The position numbers were made by a program, and so were the translations under genes. The notes under the pieces were generated by a model. The model was not told where the DNA came from and made no database searches. It saw nothing but the letters and a program-made list of their open reading frames with translations. DNA of 64,000 nucleotides. Origin: Aureococcus anophagefferens. Its lineage: Eukaryota; Sar; Pelagophyceae; Pelagomonadales; Pelagomonadaceae. The stretch is taken from the NCBI RefSeq assembly GCF_000186865.1, contig NW_008705563.1, forward strand, positions 2,073,141 through 2,137,140, written 5' to 3'. Below are positions 28,605 to 38,097 of this stretch, piece after piece; the first letter of the stretch is position 1, and the number at the start of each line of letters is the position of its first letter.

Positions 28605-29600
28605 ATGGCTCGAGGATTCACGCTCGCGCTGTGCATCGGCAATGCTATCGCCTTCCTCCCGCGCACGCATCTTAGCGCACCCACGTTGCTGCGCAGCGCC
28701 GATGCGGACGACTACCCGTCGGACGCGACGGCGCCCGTCGAGGCGGCGCTGATCGATGCGGCCGAGGCGGCGCCGCCCATGTCGCCGGACGCGCTCAAGG
28801 TCGCCCTCTTCGGCCTCGGCGCGGCGACGTCGCGCGGCGAGTCGGCGACGGCCGACGAGAAGGATGAGCTCAAAACGCTGGCGACCATGCTCGAGGGCCA
28901 CCGCGACGACGGCGCGGGCGCGCCGACGGCGCGCGCCAAGGGCACCTGGGAGCTCTGCGCGTCGACGACGCAATTGTTCCGCTCGTCGCCGTTCTTCATG
29001 GCCGGCCGCGCCGTCTGCGCGGAGGGCGAGGAGGCAAAGCGCTACAACTGGTTCTGCGACATGCATCGAGCGGCGCTGGCCATCAGCACGATCGACCGCG
29101 TGCGCCAGGTCGTCTCCGACGACAAGGTCACGTCCGAGTTCGAGGTCGACGTCGGCGCCGTGCCGTTCCTGTCGGACTACACGCCCTTCTCCTACAGCGG
29201 CGGCCTACCCGTGACGATCCGCGGCGCGATCGTCTCGACGGCCGACATCACGCGGACCGACGCGACCGAGCACGAGCTCTTCATGGACACGGTGCGCATC
29301 AAGGGCTCGAACATCCCGGGCCTCCGCGCGCTCCTCGACGGGCCCGTCGCGCTCGACTCGCGCGCGCTGAGCTCGACGCTCGAGGGCATCGACGCGCTGA
29401 ACTACGCCCCCCCGAAGCCCGTCTTCCGGACGACGTTCTGCGACGACACGATCCGCGTCTCCCGCGACCAGGACGACAACGTGTTCGTCTACCGCAAGGT
29501 CTCGTCGTCCACGGAGCCGCGCGCGTTCGACGACGCGCCGTCCGACCTCAACGTCGGGAGCCTCGTCGCGGGCTTCGTCGACTCGTTCTCCTGGATCTAA
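28605..29600 (+). CDS. Plastid lipid-associated protein / fibrillin family
   Basis: The 331-residue protein has an N-terminal signal peptide with AIAFLP at the cleavage zone, the heterokont plastid-targeting pattern, followed by a transit-like stretch. The fibrillin core is recognised by GTWELCASTTQLFRSSPFFMA, the strand with TSEFEVDVGAVPF, and the final CDDTIRVSRDQDDNVFVYRKV. Fibrillins are lipocalin-like proteins of plastoglobules and thylakoids. The stop codon overlaps, on the other strand, the stop of the convergent aldo-keto reductase gene. Confidence 0.88.
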   Translation: MARGFTLALCIGNAIAFLPRTHLSAPTLLRSADADDYPSDATAPVEAALIDAAEAAPPMSPDALKVALFGLGAATSRGESATADEKDELKTLATMLEGHRDDGAGAPTARAKGTWELCASTTQLFRSSPFFMAGRAVCAEGEEAKRYNWFCDMHRAALAISTIDRVRQVVSDDKVTSEFEVDVGAVPFLSDYTPFSYSGGLPVTIRGAIVSTADITRTDATEHELFMDTVRIKGSNIPGLRALLDGPVALDSRALSSTLEGIDALNYAPPKPVFRTTFCDDTIRVSRDQDDNVFVYRKVSSSTEPRAFDDAPSDLNVGSLVAGFVDSFSWI

Positions 29601-30834
29601 CACGTCCTAGTCGGCCCGATCATGTTCCGGTACTCGTGGTCTTTGTCCTCGGGATCGCCCTCGACGAAGGGGTCGCCGCGGATTTCGGAGCACTGGGGCA
29701 GGGCCGAGAGCGCCGCGACGTCGTCATCCGTCAAATCGGCGGCGGCCCAGGCACCGAAGACGGCGAGGTTCTCCGCCATGTGGGCCGGGTCCGTGCTTCG
29801 CGGCTGCGTCGCGACGCCGAGCTTCGCGTGCCACCGCAGGAGCACCTCCGCGGGCGACCGGCCGAGACGCGCGGCGATGGATCGGACCAGGGGCTCCTCG
29901 AGCAGCGTCGGCGTCCCCACGCTCGCGTTGAAGCGCGTCCAGTCCGCGCGACCGAGCGGCGAGTAGCCCGTGAACAGGATGTCGCGCGCGTCGCAAAAGT
30001 CCTTGAGCGCCCGGATGCGCGGCGACGCGAGCGACTGGTGGAGGTGGAACTTCGTCTGTAAAACCGCCGGCAGCGTCACGTTCGCGTCGACGAGCTCCTC
30101 TAGCCACGCGAGCTCCCAGTTGGCCACGCCGCACGCGCGCGTCCGATTCTTCGCCATCCAGCCCAGGCAGCTCCGCCACACGACCAAGCGACAGGCCGCC
30201 GTCGTGGGATACGCGCAGATTCTGGCGGGCTCCATGCCCGTGTTGCCCAGGTCGCCCTCGTGCGCGAGATACAGATCCGCGTAGTCCAGCCCGAGCCACG
30301 CGAGCTCCCAGTCCGCCTGGCCCTTGCCGATCACGGGCACTTAGGGCTCGTCGATGGCCATCATCGGACCCGCGAAGCCGCTCTTGACCGTGATGAAGAG
30401 GTCTTCGCGCGCGACGCCCGACTGCTCGATGCCCAGCCGCGTGCCCCGGGCGTCGCACTGGTGGCCGAGGCGGCGCCGCGCCACATCGTCGCCGGACGAC
30501 GCGCCGGCGCACGTCGGGCCGAGCACGGGGCCCCAGAGCGGGCTCGAGTCGCCGTAGGGGAACCCGGTGTCGATGCGCGTCCCGCCCATGGCCAGCCAGT
30601 CACGCGTCGCGTTGACGGCGGGACAGTAGCTCTCCGTGCAGCAGGCCGGGTACTTCCAGCACTGCGGCTGCGTGGGTGTCGTGGGGATCTCGAAGCCGGG
30701 GCCGTTTAATCCCAAGCCCGTCATGGGGTAGAACGTGCCGGCACGGCCGCATTTTTGAGGAGGATGCTGGGCACAGCGGGAGAGCCGGAACAGCACGAGA
30801 GCCAGGACAGTACGAGCGCCAGTATAGGCCGCAT
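29597..30834 (-). pseudogene. Aldo/keto reductase, interrupted by an in-frame stop and a frame change
   Basis: The protein family is clear: PMTGLGLNGPG, TRIDTGFPYGDS, FITVKSGFAGPMMA, GLDYADLYLAH, PAVLQTKFHLHQ and GYSPLG are aldo-keto reductase landmarks. AKRs are NADPH-dependent (beta/alpha)8 enzymes. Two defects are seen. A TAA at 30341-30343 lies in frame between GPMMAIDEP and the next conserved block. The signal-peptide start at 30834 (MRPILALVLSWLSCCSG) is in a different frame from the enzyme and would need a shift near 30745. I found no in-phase short intron that removes the stop while keeping the conserved block. It is either a recent pseudogene, an unusual intron or an assembly error. 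The 5' exon is also tandemly duplicated upstream. Confidence 0.65.
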
Positions 30835-30971
30835 CGCCTTGGGCTGCCTCTCAGAGTCAGGCTAGGCTAGGATGCTGGGCACAGCGGGAGAGCCGGAACA
30901 GCACGAGAGCCAGGACAACACGAGTGCCAGAACAAGCCGCATCGCCTTCCCGGGGCTGCCTCTCAGAGTCA
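30761..30971. repeat. Tandem duplication of about 100 bp covering the AKR signal-peptide exon
   Basis: Copies at about 30761-30859 and 30869-30971 share aggatgctgggcacagcg and most bases after it. Each encodes on the reverse strand a leader beginning MR(P/L)(I/V)LALVLSWLSCCSG, but the upstream copy runs into a stop. Confidence 0.85.
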
Positions 30972-31099
30972 ACATCAGCCTTTGACCCAGGTTGCCGTTC
31001 TGCCAAGGCATCGCATCGATCTGCGCGGTGTGAGACGTCGATCCGAGCTGCTCGGTTTCGCGAACAAAGCTCGGCGTGCTCGCAAAGTCGGCTCGAACG

Positions 31100-31516
31100 A
31101 TGCGCGTCAGCATCGCACTCATCCTGTGCTGCGCGACGGCGCTCGAGACCGCGCGGCCGCAGGCGACGGCGCTGCGGCCGCACACGCGCCGCGCGATGCT
31201 CGGTGGGCTCGCGGTCGCGCCCGCGATCGCGACGGCGGCGGCGCGCGCCGACGACGACCTCAAGGCGCTGCTCGGCGCCGTGACCGCCGCGGAGGACGCC
31301 AAGGTCCAGGCGAAGGCGGACGCGGAGCGCGTCGAGCGCGAGCTCGCGTCCATGAGCGCCGCCGAGCGGCTCAAATTCCAGCGGAAGCAGGCGGCCATCG
31401 ACAACAAGGCCGCCGCCGACGAGGCCGCGCGGAAGTTCCGGGTCGTCTTCGGCGACCAGGACGTGGCCGACGCCAAGCCCGAGGACACGACGCGGAATCC
31501 GCCCAAGGCCATGTAA
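31100..31516 (+). CDS. Small thylakoid-lumen-type protein with twin-arginine transfer domain
   Basis: The 138-residue product begins with an ER-type signal peptide (MRVSIALILCCATAL) and a basic transit-like part. A twin-arginine thylakoid-transfer domain follows: TRRAMLGGLAVAPAIATAAARA with a likely cut before DDDLKAL. The mature part is a short charged helix (AEDAKVQAKADAERVERELASMSAAERL). The tripartite leader is what a heterokont alga needs to send a protein into the thylakoid lumen by the Tat route. The mature sequence is not recognised. Confidence 0.72.
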   Translation: MRVSIALILCCATALETARPQATALRPHTRRAMLGGLAVAPAIATAAARADDDLKALLGAVTAAEDAKVQAKADAERVERELASMSAAERLKFQRKQAAIDNKAAADEAARKFRVVFGDQDVADAKPEDTTRNPPKAM

Positions 31517-31738
31517 CTTCGACGTCCTTCGACGTGGAGGGCAGTAGCAGGGTCCAAGGATGGCTGCGTCTTAGGGAGAGGACGGATCGTCGCACCGTTG
31601 TCGGAGGCGGAGAAGGTGCTCGAGCGACTTCAACGTGGCATCAACTAAATCGGCCCGACTCGGAGCCTGAGCTGCGAGGTGGATCTGGGGCAGAGCGCTG
31701 ACGGTGCTGGCGGTAACGCAGCTGCGCAGCTAGCTAGC

Positions 31739-33564
31739 ATGCGCATCTCCGCGACGACGCTCTGCCTCGCGTCGTGCTGCGTCGCCTTCGTGCCGCAGCG
31801 ACGCATACGGACACAATCTCTGCGGCGCGCCGCGACGAAGGAGGTCGTCGTCGTCGGCGGCGGCTGGGCCGGCTACAGCGCCGCTGCCGCCCTGAGCACG
31901 TCGCCCGATGTCAAGGTGACGATCCTCGAGGCGTCGCCGAAAGCGTCCGGCGGCCTCGCCGGCGGCTGGCGCACGGCCGGCGGCCGCGCCGTCGAGGCCG
32001 GGATCCACGGGTTCTGGCGCGAGTACCGAAATACCTTCGACGCCATCGAGAAGATCGGCCTGCGGGTCGACGACGTGCTGTCGGACTACTCGCCGTCCGT
32101 GCTCTACTCGCGGCGCGGCAAGGTCGCGACCGGCGTCGCGTGTCGTTTCGCGCCCGGAAGCCATCCGTCGCTTCGTAGGTCGCGACGGCGCCGGTCCTCG
32201 GCGCGCCGCCGCCGCGCGCGTCGTCGGCCGCGGGCGCGGTCGCGCGGCTCGCGGCGCTCGTGCCTCCCCCGCTCGACACGGCGCTCCTCGCGGACTTCGC
32301 GCCGGGGAGCGTGCTCAACGCCGCGGACCGCGCGTCGGCCGTGGGCCTGCTCGCGCCCTGGGCCGACTTCGGCCAGGAGGACGACGCGTCCTGGGCGCGC
32401 TACGACGCCATCGACGCGGAAACCTTGTTTAAAGACCGCGGCGGCGTGTCGGCGAACCTCTACGACGAGCTCGTCGCGCCCATGCTCCACGTGCTGCCCA
32501 TGGCGCCGGGCGACGACGTCTCCGCGGCCGCGGCGCTGAGCTGCTTCCACGTGTTCGCGCTCCAGACGCGCGGCGCCTTCGACGTGAAGTGGTGCGCGGG
32601 GGGCATCAGCGAGAAGATCTTCGCGCCCTGGCAGGACCAGCTCGAGGGCCGCGGCGTCGCCATCGCCGGCGGGTCCCGCGTGGAATCGATCGCGCGCGGC
32701 GACGACGGAACGTTCGAGGTGGCCGTGCAGGGCGGCGCGGCGCGGCGCGCGGACGCCGTCGTCTTCGCCGTCGGCGGCGTCTCGGCGGCGAAGCTGTCCG
32801 CCGCGTCGCCGGGCCTCCTCGGCGACGAGAACCTCGCGGCGCTGCGGGGCGTGACCTGCGTCGCCGCGCGGCTCTGGCTGAAGCCGTCGCCGGAGACGAC
32901 GGGGCTCCGGGGCGGGCGCCACGGCGCGACGCGCGCGCCGCGGAGGGTCGCGGACGAGATGCGCGACTCGCCCGTCGCCGTCGTCGGGCCCGGGGTCTTG
33001 CCGGAGCTCGCGGAGACGGGCTTCTGCGTCTACGACTTGGACCGCATGCACGACGAGCAGCAGGCGGCGGACGACACGTGCTGCCTGGAGGTCGACTTCT
33101 ACCGCGCGGGCGACGTCGCGGACTTGGACGACGACGCCGTCGCGGACGTCGCGCTCCGGGCCGTCGCGGGCGCGCTCGGCCTCGCGCGGCCCTTGGACGC
33201 CGCGGACCTCGTCGACGTGGCGGTCGTCCGCGCGCGCGACGCGGTGTCCCACTTCGACGTCGGCTCGGCGGCGGCGTCGCCGCCGACGCGGCTCGGGCCC
33301 GGCGTCTACGCGGCGGGCGACTACGTGGACCGTTCCGGCCACGCGTCCTGGTCCACGGAGAAGGCCGTCGTCACGGGGCGCCAGTGCGCCGCGGCGCTCG
33401 CGGCGGACCTCGGCCTCGCGGGCGTCGAGGCGGACATCGAGCCCGCGGCGCGGGACACGGCCCAGCTCGCGGCGCTGCGCGCCGCGGCGCGCGCGCTCCG
33501 GAGCCTGCCGAACTTCCCCGAGCTCCCGCCGCCGGCGCCCTGGGCGTCGCTGTTGCGGAGGTAG
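31739..33564 (+). CDS. Plastid FAD-dependent amine oxidase / carotenoid-desaturase-like oxidoreductase; two exons
   Basis: Exons are 31739-32134 and 32179-33564, giving 593 residues. The leader MRISATTLCLASCCVAFVP combines a signal peptide with an AFVP plastid motif. The dinucleotide-binding motif VVVVGGGWAGYSAAAAL starts at about residue 36, followed by LEASPKASGGLAGGWRT and HGFWREYRN. The C-terminal FAD contact is GVYAAGDYVDRSGHASWSTEKAVVTG. This is the phytoene/zeta-carotene-desaturase-like fold; plant relatives are uncharacterised plastid amine-oxidase-like proteins. The substrate is unknown. The intron is a 44-nt candidate introner. Confidence 0.85.
32131..32178 (+). mobile_element. Candidate introner D (48 bp)
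   Basis: The duplication gtcgcgac occurs at 32123-32130 and 32179-32186. Four nt (cggc) then precede a GT, and the intron 32135-32178 ends in TAG, exactly the geometry of the other introners. Frames join in phase (VATG-VATA). No convincing terminal inverted repeat is seen, so the assignment rests on the duplication and spacing. Confidence 0.65.
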
Positions 33565-33636
33565 CCTGGTGTTACCTACTTGTAGTGCGACCTCTACGCG
33601 AGGATCAACTCCGACTACTGCGTATTAACGGCGACC

Positions 33637-34272
33637 TCACACGGCGGCGGCCCTCTCGAGGGTGACCTCCTCGCCGAACTTGCCGACGACCTTCTCCACG
33701 AAGGCGCTGTCCTTGGCGGGCAGGAGCGTGAGGAGCGGCGCGCCGTCGGCGCCGAGGATCCGCGCGATGGGCCCGCCCGTCTTCGGCGACACGCCGAGCG
33801 TCGCGCTCTTGGCCGCGTCGACGTCGAGGTGCAGCTCGAACTCCGGCGGGTCGTCCGCCGTCTCGCCGGGCACCTTCGTCGTGAGCAGCGTCTTGCCCGA
33901 CGGCATCGTCTTCTCGGAGAACGTCCAGAGCCAGCTGTCGCTCGTCGCCTCCATGATGGCCGCCGCGCCTAGAGGGGTACGATCGACGGTCGCGCGAGAC
34001 TCAATGTGGGACAGTACGATCGATGGTCGCGCGAGACTTATCGTGGGACACCGGCGGGCACCCGGCACCATGCAGATGGAGCGCACGGGCCCGTGCGGCA
34101 CGATATGGCTCAGGAACTCCTCGAGGCTCATGGACGTCGCGCGCAGCGTTGTTGAAGGCGATTTCGCGGTCGCGCGCGATCGCTGCGGCGCCGAAGGCGC
34201 GTGCGAGCGCTGCGGCGCGAAGCTGGCTGCCGTCGCGAGCACAAGCGCCGTGAAGATCTTGGAGGCGGCCAT
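33637..34272 (-). CDS. Small plastid-targeted protein, unknown
   Basis: The ATG at 34272 (MAASKIFTALVLATAASFAPQR) gives a signal peptide with the ASFAP plastid motif and a Ser/Arg-rich transit part. The mature C-terminal half (SDSWLWTFSEKTM, FELHLDVDAAKSATLG, GGPIARILGADGAPLLTLLPAKD) looks like a small beta-rich domain of no family I recognise. The centre (about 33973-34062) carries a 37-bp tandem repeat and is probably an intron ending at the TAG near 33972, though the frame happens to stay open through it. With that intron removed the protein is about 180 residues. Confidence 0.6.
   Translation of the reverse strand: MAASKIFTALVLATAASFAPQRSHAPSAPQRSRATAKSPSTTLRATSMSLEEFLSHIVPHGPVRSICMVPGARRCPTISLARPSIVLSHIESRATVDRTPLGAAAIMEATSDSWLWTFSEKTMPSGKTLLTTKVPGETADDPPEFELHLDVDAAKSATLGVSPKTGGPIARILGADGAPLLTLLPAKDSAFVEKVVGKFGEEVTLERAAAV
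33977..34050. repeat. Two tandem 37-bp repeats in a probable intron
   Basis: Copies at 33977-34013 and 34014-34050 differ at only four positions (gtacgatcga, then ggtcgcgcgagact, gtgggaca). Confidence 0.9.
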
Positions 34273-34398
34273 GCTCTCAGAGCTCGATCGAGTGCGGCTC
34301 AGCGCGGCTCGACTGGCCGGGGCCCGGGCGCGGCGCCGACACGCCGCGGCCGCGCAGGCCTCCGCGCCGCCCCGCACACGTCCGCAACGGATCTCGCG

Positions 34399-35607
34399 TT
34401 AGAACCCGACGCTCAGCAGCCGCGGGCTCTGGCGCCGGAGCGCCGCCCGGAGCGCGGCGCGCGCCGCGTCCGTGGCCGCGTGCGCGCCGAGGTCGTAGGC
34501 GAACGGCTCCGCGCCGAAGTTGACGTGGACCGCGTCGCCGTGGTCGAGGCCGACGGTCGGGTAGAGGGGCCCGCGGAGGTGGTCGCGGCTCAGGGGCGTC
34601 GCGCCGAGGTAGGCGCCGTTCTTCGTGAAGAAGACGCTCCCCGACGCGCGGTCGACGCCGCAGCCGACGACGTCGCCGTGGCCGAAGGGCTCGTGGCTGC
34701 TCACGGCCGCGCCGTCGCCGTGGAAGCGGCCGCCGTCGTCGCCGTGGTAGCCCCAGGAGTCGCCGTCCCAGCCGGGCATGAGGTGGTCCGCCGCGAAGCC
34801 GCGCGCGCTCAGGCCGATGGCGACGCAGGGCGGCGCGGCGGCCTCGCGTCCCGGCCCCGGCCGCGGCGCGCCCGTCATCGTCACGCGCAGCTCGAAGTAG
34901 GCCACGAGGCTCGGGTCCGCGGCCAGGCGCGTGTCCACAAAGGGGAACGTGTCGCAGACGACGCGCGGCGTCACCGCGGCCTCGAGGCGCCCGCCGCGGT
35001 CGCTACTCGGCGACGGCGTCCGCGGCCGCCGGTGCGCGGCGAGGAACGCGCGCGCCGCGGCGACGGGCGACCGCGGCGCCATGAGCCGCGGCGGCGCGAG
35101 GCGCAGGGGCGGCGGCGGCGGCGGGCCGTCGCCGGAGGGAGCGGGGGGCGACCCGGAGAGGAACGTCCGCGCGCGCCGCAGCAGGCTCCGAGAGGAACGG
35201 TCCGCGTGCTCCGACGACCGGGGCGCCGGCGCGTCGTAGTCGTCGCCGAAGAAGGCGACGTCGGCGACGGCGGACCGGTCGCCGACGCCGAGCTCGCCCT
35301 CGAACGCGACCTCGATCAAGCCCGAGGAAGTCCGCGAGCACCGGAGCTTGGTCGCCGCGCGGAAGCCGCAGCGCAGGGACGGCGGCGGCCGCGCCAGCGG
35401 GTAGAGCTCGTAGGCCGGCGCCCGCGTGTCCACGGGCGCGCCCTCGGGCAGGCCCCAGCGCGCCCGGCAGAGCGGCAGCCAGATGTGCTCGTCGAGGGCC
35501 GCGCGGCGGTTGTGCGTCGAGGTGGTCGACGCTTGCAAGAGCTCCTTCGGCGTGGCGCAGGTGAGCACGTGGCGCAGCACGTCCTCGGGGAGGTCCGCGA
35601 GGGGCAT
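34399..35607 (-). CDS. F-box and SPRY-domain protein
   Basis: The 402-residue protein starts with an F-box (MPLADLPEDVLRHVLTCATPKELLQAS, then the DEHIWLPLCRARWG tail), the SKP1-binding part of SCF ubiquitin ligases. A Pro/Ser-rich linker follows. The C-terminal half is a SPRY domain: YFELRVTM, VAIGLSARGF, PGWDGDSWGYHGDDGGRFHG, GDVVGCGVDRASGSVFFTKNGAYLG, YPTVGLDHGDAVHVNFG. SPRY would recruit the substrate, as in FBXO45-type ligases; the target is unknown. It is intronless. Confidence 0.9.
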   Translation of the reverse strand: MPLADLPEDVLRHVLTCATPKELLQASTTSTHNRRAALDEHIWLPLCRARWGLPEGAPVDTRAPAYELYPLARPPPSLRCGFRAATKLRCSRTSSGLIEVAFEGELGVGDRSAVADVAFFGDDYDAPAPRSSEHADRSSRSLLRRARTFLSGSPPAPSGDGPPPPPPLRLAPPRLMAPRSPVAAARAFLAAHRRPRTPSPSSDRGGRLEAAVTPRVVCDTFPFVDTRLAADPSLVAYFELRVTMTGAPRPGPGREAAAPPCVAIGLSARGFAADHLMPGWDGDSWGYHGDDGGRFHGDGAAVSSHEPFGHGDVVGCGVDRASGSVFFTKNGAYLGATPLSRDHLRGPLYPTVGLDHGDAVHVNFGAEPFAYDLGAHAATDAARAALRAALRRQSPRLLSVGF

Positions 35608-35823
35608 TGCTAGGAGTTCTGCTTAAGAAGCTCGAACATCTGGAGCATTTTTGCCCGAGATCCGATTCGCGCGCCAAAAGTTGCCGTCATCGTCGTCCAA
35701 GTTGCAGTTAGACGGCTGCGCCAACCTTCACGAAACCTGGGCAAGCCAACCAGCCCCCACAAGCCCAAAACGGCGAAAACCAGACGAAGCTTACAGAAAG
35801 AAAAAAGCGCCCCCCGGAGCCGA

Positions 35824-36834
35824 TCAGAGGGGCAGCAGCGGCCACGCGGTCTTCGGGAGCGCGAACGCGCTGCAGAACGCCGTGGGGTCGGGGAAGAACG
35901 AGCCCGCGTTCGCGTCGAGGTCGAGGCGCTCGAGGGTCAGCGCGCCGTGGTCCCCCGGCGCCGCCCCCCGCCGCGCGGCGGCCTCGAGCTCGACGACGAA
36001 GGACCGGCACTTGGACTCGGAGACGACGTGCTCGGACGCGTAGAAGAGGTCCACGGGGTTGCCCCGGGGCACCTCCTCCGTGAGCGCGCTGTTCGCGTGG
36101 AGCTCCGTCGCGCCCGTGTCCGCGACGAGCACGGGCGCCGACGCCGCCGTGACGCCGCCCGCGAGGCACAGCGCGACGCCGTGGCGCTTGCAGGCCTTCT
36201 GGAGCGCCCAGAGCGTCGACCGGCCGCCGCGCGCGGTCTGGCCGCCGCCGCTGCTCAGGATGCGGTTGACCGTGAGGCGCCTCAACGCCTCGACGAGCCG
36301 GTGCATCTTCTGGAGGTCCGTCGTCCGCCGGAGCACCTCGTCGACGGCGCGGTGGAAGACGACGACGACGTCGCCGTCGCCCTCGAGCTCGAGATCGCCG
36401 GCGCCGCCCGCCGCGCCGGCGGGCGCCCGCGCGGCGGCGACGAGCGTCGCCGTCGCCTCGAGGTCCACGCCGCCGTCGCCCGCGAGGCACCCGAGTGCGA
36501 ACGCGCGGCAGCCGACCTTCCGCAGGCTCCGGATCTCCGCGCACATCTCCTCGACCTCCTCGCGGCAGTAGACGAAGTCGCCGCCGCGCACGCGCACGAG
36601 CGCCACGACCTCGACGGCCGACGCCGCGCACTCCCCAAGGCACAGGGACACGAGCGTCGGCGACGGCGTCAGGCCCCCGCAGTGCAGGGACCCGCGGCCG
36701 CAGACCTCGACGCGCGACGCGCCGCCGGCGACGGCGTTGCGCACGGACTCGCGCGAGTCGCAGCACGCCTCGAGGATCGCCGGGGTCGGGGCTGGGTCCT
36801 CCTTGACCTCGTCCTCGAGGACGACCTCACGCAT
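35824..36834 (-). CDS. CUTC: CutC-family copper homeostasis protein
   Basis: The 336-residue protein is a CutC TIM barrel: ILEACCDSRESVRNAVAGGASRVEVC, GGLTPS, VRVRGGDFVYCREE, MCAEIRSLRKVGCRAFALGCLAGDGGVDLE, VVFHRAVDEV, RLTVNRILSSGGG, CLAGGVTAAS and ATELHANS. CutC is linked to copper tolerance in bacteria and is cytosolic or nuclear in animals; its chemistry is unsettled. An Ala/Gly-rich insertion of about 20 residues (AGAAGGAGDLELEGD) lies in mid-barrel, and the C-terminus extends past the usual end. It is intronless. Confidence 0.93.
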   Translation of the reverse strand: MREVVLEDEVKEDPAPTPAILEACCDSRESVRNAVAGGASRVEVCGRGSLHCGGLTPSPTLVSLCLGECAASAVEVVALVRVRGGDFVYCREEVEEMCAEIRSLRKVGCRAFALGCLAGDGGVDLEATATLVAAARAPAGAAGGAGDLELEGDGDVVVVFHRAVDEVLRRTTDLQKMHRLVEALRRLTVNRILSSGGGQTARGGRSTLWALQKACKRHGVALCLAGGVTAASAPVLVADTGATELHANSALTEEVPRGNPVDLFYASEHVVSESKCRSFVVELEAAARRGAAPGDHGALTLERLDLDANAGSFFPDPTAFCSAFALPKTAWPLLPL

Positions 36835-37213
36835 GCTTGGAAGCTGAGTTCTCTCACTTTGGCAGCTACCTCAACGACACTGCACCTTCTCGGAAAAATT
36901 GAACGGCACACGCGGCTCCGCGTCTTGGTAAAATCCGAAAGAGTTCGTTAGTGCCGCAACGTTTGAAATTGTTCGCGATCCGATGGTGCGCGCGGCTTTG
37001 TGTCTGTGTCCGGACACCAGACACCACCGCAGGCCGCGCACCGCGGGAGATCAGTACACAGTCTTAGGGGAACACCCCCTATCTACGTCGGCAAAAGCTG
37101 TCGGGAACGGGGGGGCTGTTCGGCACGACTGCGGGGCGCGGGCCGCCGCGCCGCCGGGCGGGATCTTGGATCGCCGGCGGGGGCTGGCCTCGGTGCGCGG
37201 GCTTGGGGGGTCC
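36835..37213. other. Intergenic, 379 bp
   Basis: This stretch lies upstream of CUTC and downstream of the small disordered protein gene. It is less GC-rich than coding sequence around it. I see no gene or clear motif. Confidence 0.6.
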
Positions 37214-37750
37214 TCAGGAGCCCTGGCCGACGACGAGGAGCGTCGCCGCGGCGTCGAAGGCCTCCGGCGGCGGCTGCTCGAAGGGCGTGACGAGCTTCGA
37301 GTACGAGTCCGTGCGGCTGTGGGGCGTCATCGCCTTGTCGCTCAGGGGCTCCTCGGAGATGGAGTCGGCGGCGAAGGAGCTCGACGACGACTTCCGGCTG
37401 TGGGCGAGGTCGAGGTCGTCGCAGGACACGACGCGCTCGCGGCCCGGCGCGGCTCCGGGCGTCACGGCCAGCGGCGGCGGCGGCGGCGGGCTCCCGAGGT
37501 GGCCGAAGAGGCGCTGGCGCTTGGGGGAGGGCGTCGACGCCGCGGCGCACTCGGCGACGCGTCGCCGCAGGAGCTCGTCTACGCGCTCGCCGAAGGAACG
37601 GGACGTCTCCGGCCGGATCTCGCAGTTCGGCGTGCTCTCGATAAGATTCTCGTCGTCGTGGTCGTCGGCGGCGTAGATGGAGAAGCCCTGGAAGCAGTCT
37701 CCGTCGGAACTACTCGACGAAAGAGATGATGTTGACATGGCATGGTCCAT
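37214..37750 (-). CDS. Hypothetical Ser-rich disordered protein
   Basis: The ATG at 37750 (MDHAMSTSSLSSSSS) gives 178 residues. The sequence is low in structure: Ser runs, an acidic stretch (AADDHDDENLIES), a basic patch (SPKRQRLFG), a proline run and a C-terminal hydrophobic end. Ser-Pro and Thr-Pro sites (STPSPK, VTPF, AMTPHS) suggest phosphorylation. No family is recognised. The frame remains open upstream to 37873, but the residues there look non-coding. Confidence 0.5.
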   Translation of the reverse strand: MDHAMSTSSLSSSSSDGDCFQGFSIYAADDHDDENLIESTPNCEIRPETSRSFGERVDELLRRRVAECAAASTPSPKRQRLFGHLGSPPPPPPLAVTPGAAPGRERVVSCDDLDLAHSRKSSSSSFAADSISEEPLSDKAMTPHSRTDSYSKLVTPFEQPPPEAFDAAATLLVVGQGS

Positions 37751-38097
37751 GGTGGCGCGGGGGCGCTGCGGCGAGCCGGCGTCAGTGCGGCTTCTGCAGG
37801 ATATTTTCGCTTGTGAGACCCTTATTCCGGCGAGTGAGAGAGCGCCTCTTTTTGCGCTTGGCGGCCGTAACACTTCCCCCGGGGGGCGTCAACCACGCTT
37901 GGCGGGGCCTGGGGGCGCACTGGGCCGAGTTGCACGGCGTATTTCTCGAGCGACAGGAGGCGCCAGACTCGCGACTCGCTCCGATCCCGAGATCTCTCTA
38001 TCTCTCCGGTGTGATTTACGCTGCACGTGCAGGCACGTTGCACCGACGTTACGGACAAAAAAAAACAATTAAAAATAGACTGTAGGCCCCCACGCCA
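37751..38097. other. Intergenic, 347 bp
   Basis: It holds the 5' flank of the small Ser-rich gene and the 3' flank of the SPFH gene. An A-rich stretch (acaaaaaaaaacaatt) lies near 38052, some 40 bp beyond the SPFH stop. No gene is seen. Confidence 0.55.

Noticed and set aside
30341..30343. Readthrough or recoding of the TAA in the aldo-keto reductase
   Set aside because: No recoding signal is visible, and a second frame defect upstream makes gene damage or assembly error simpler.
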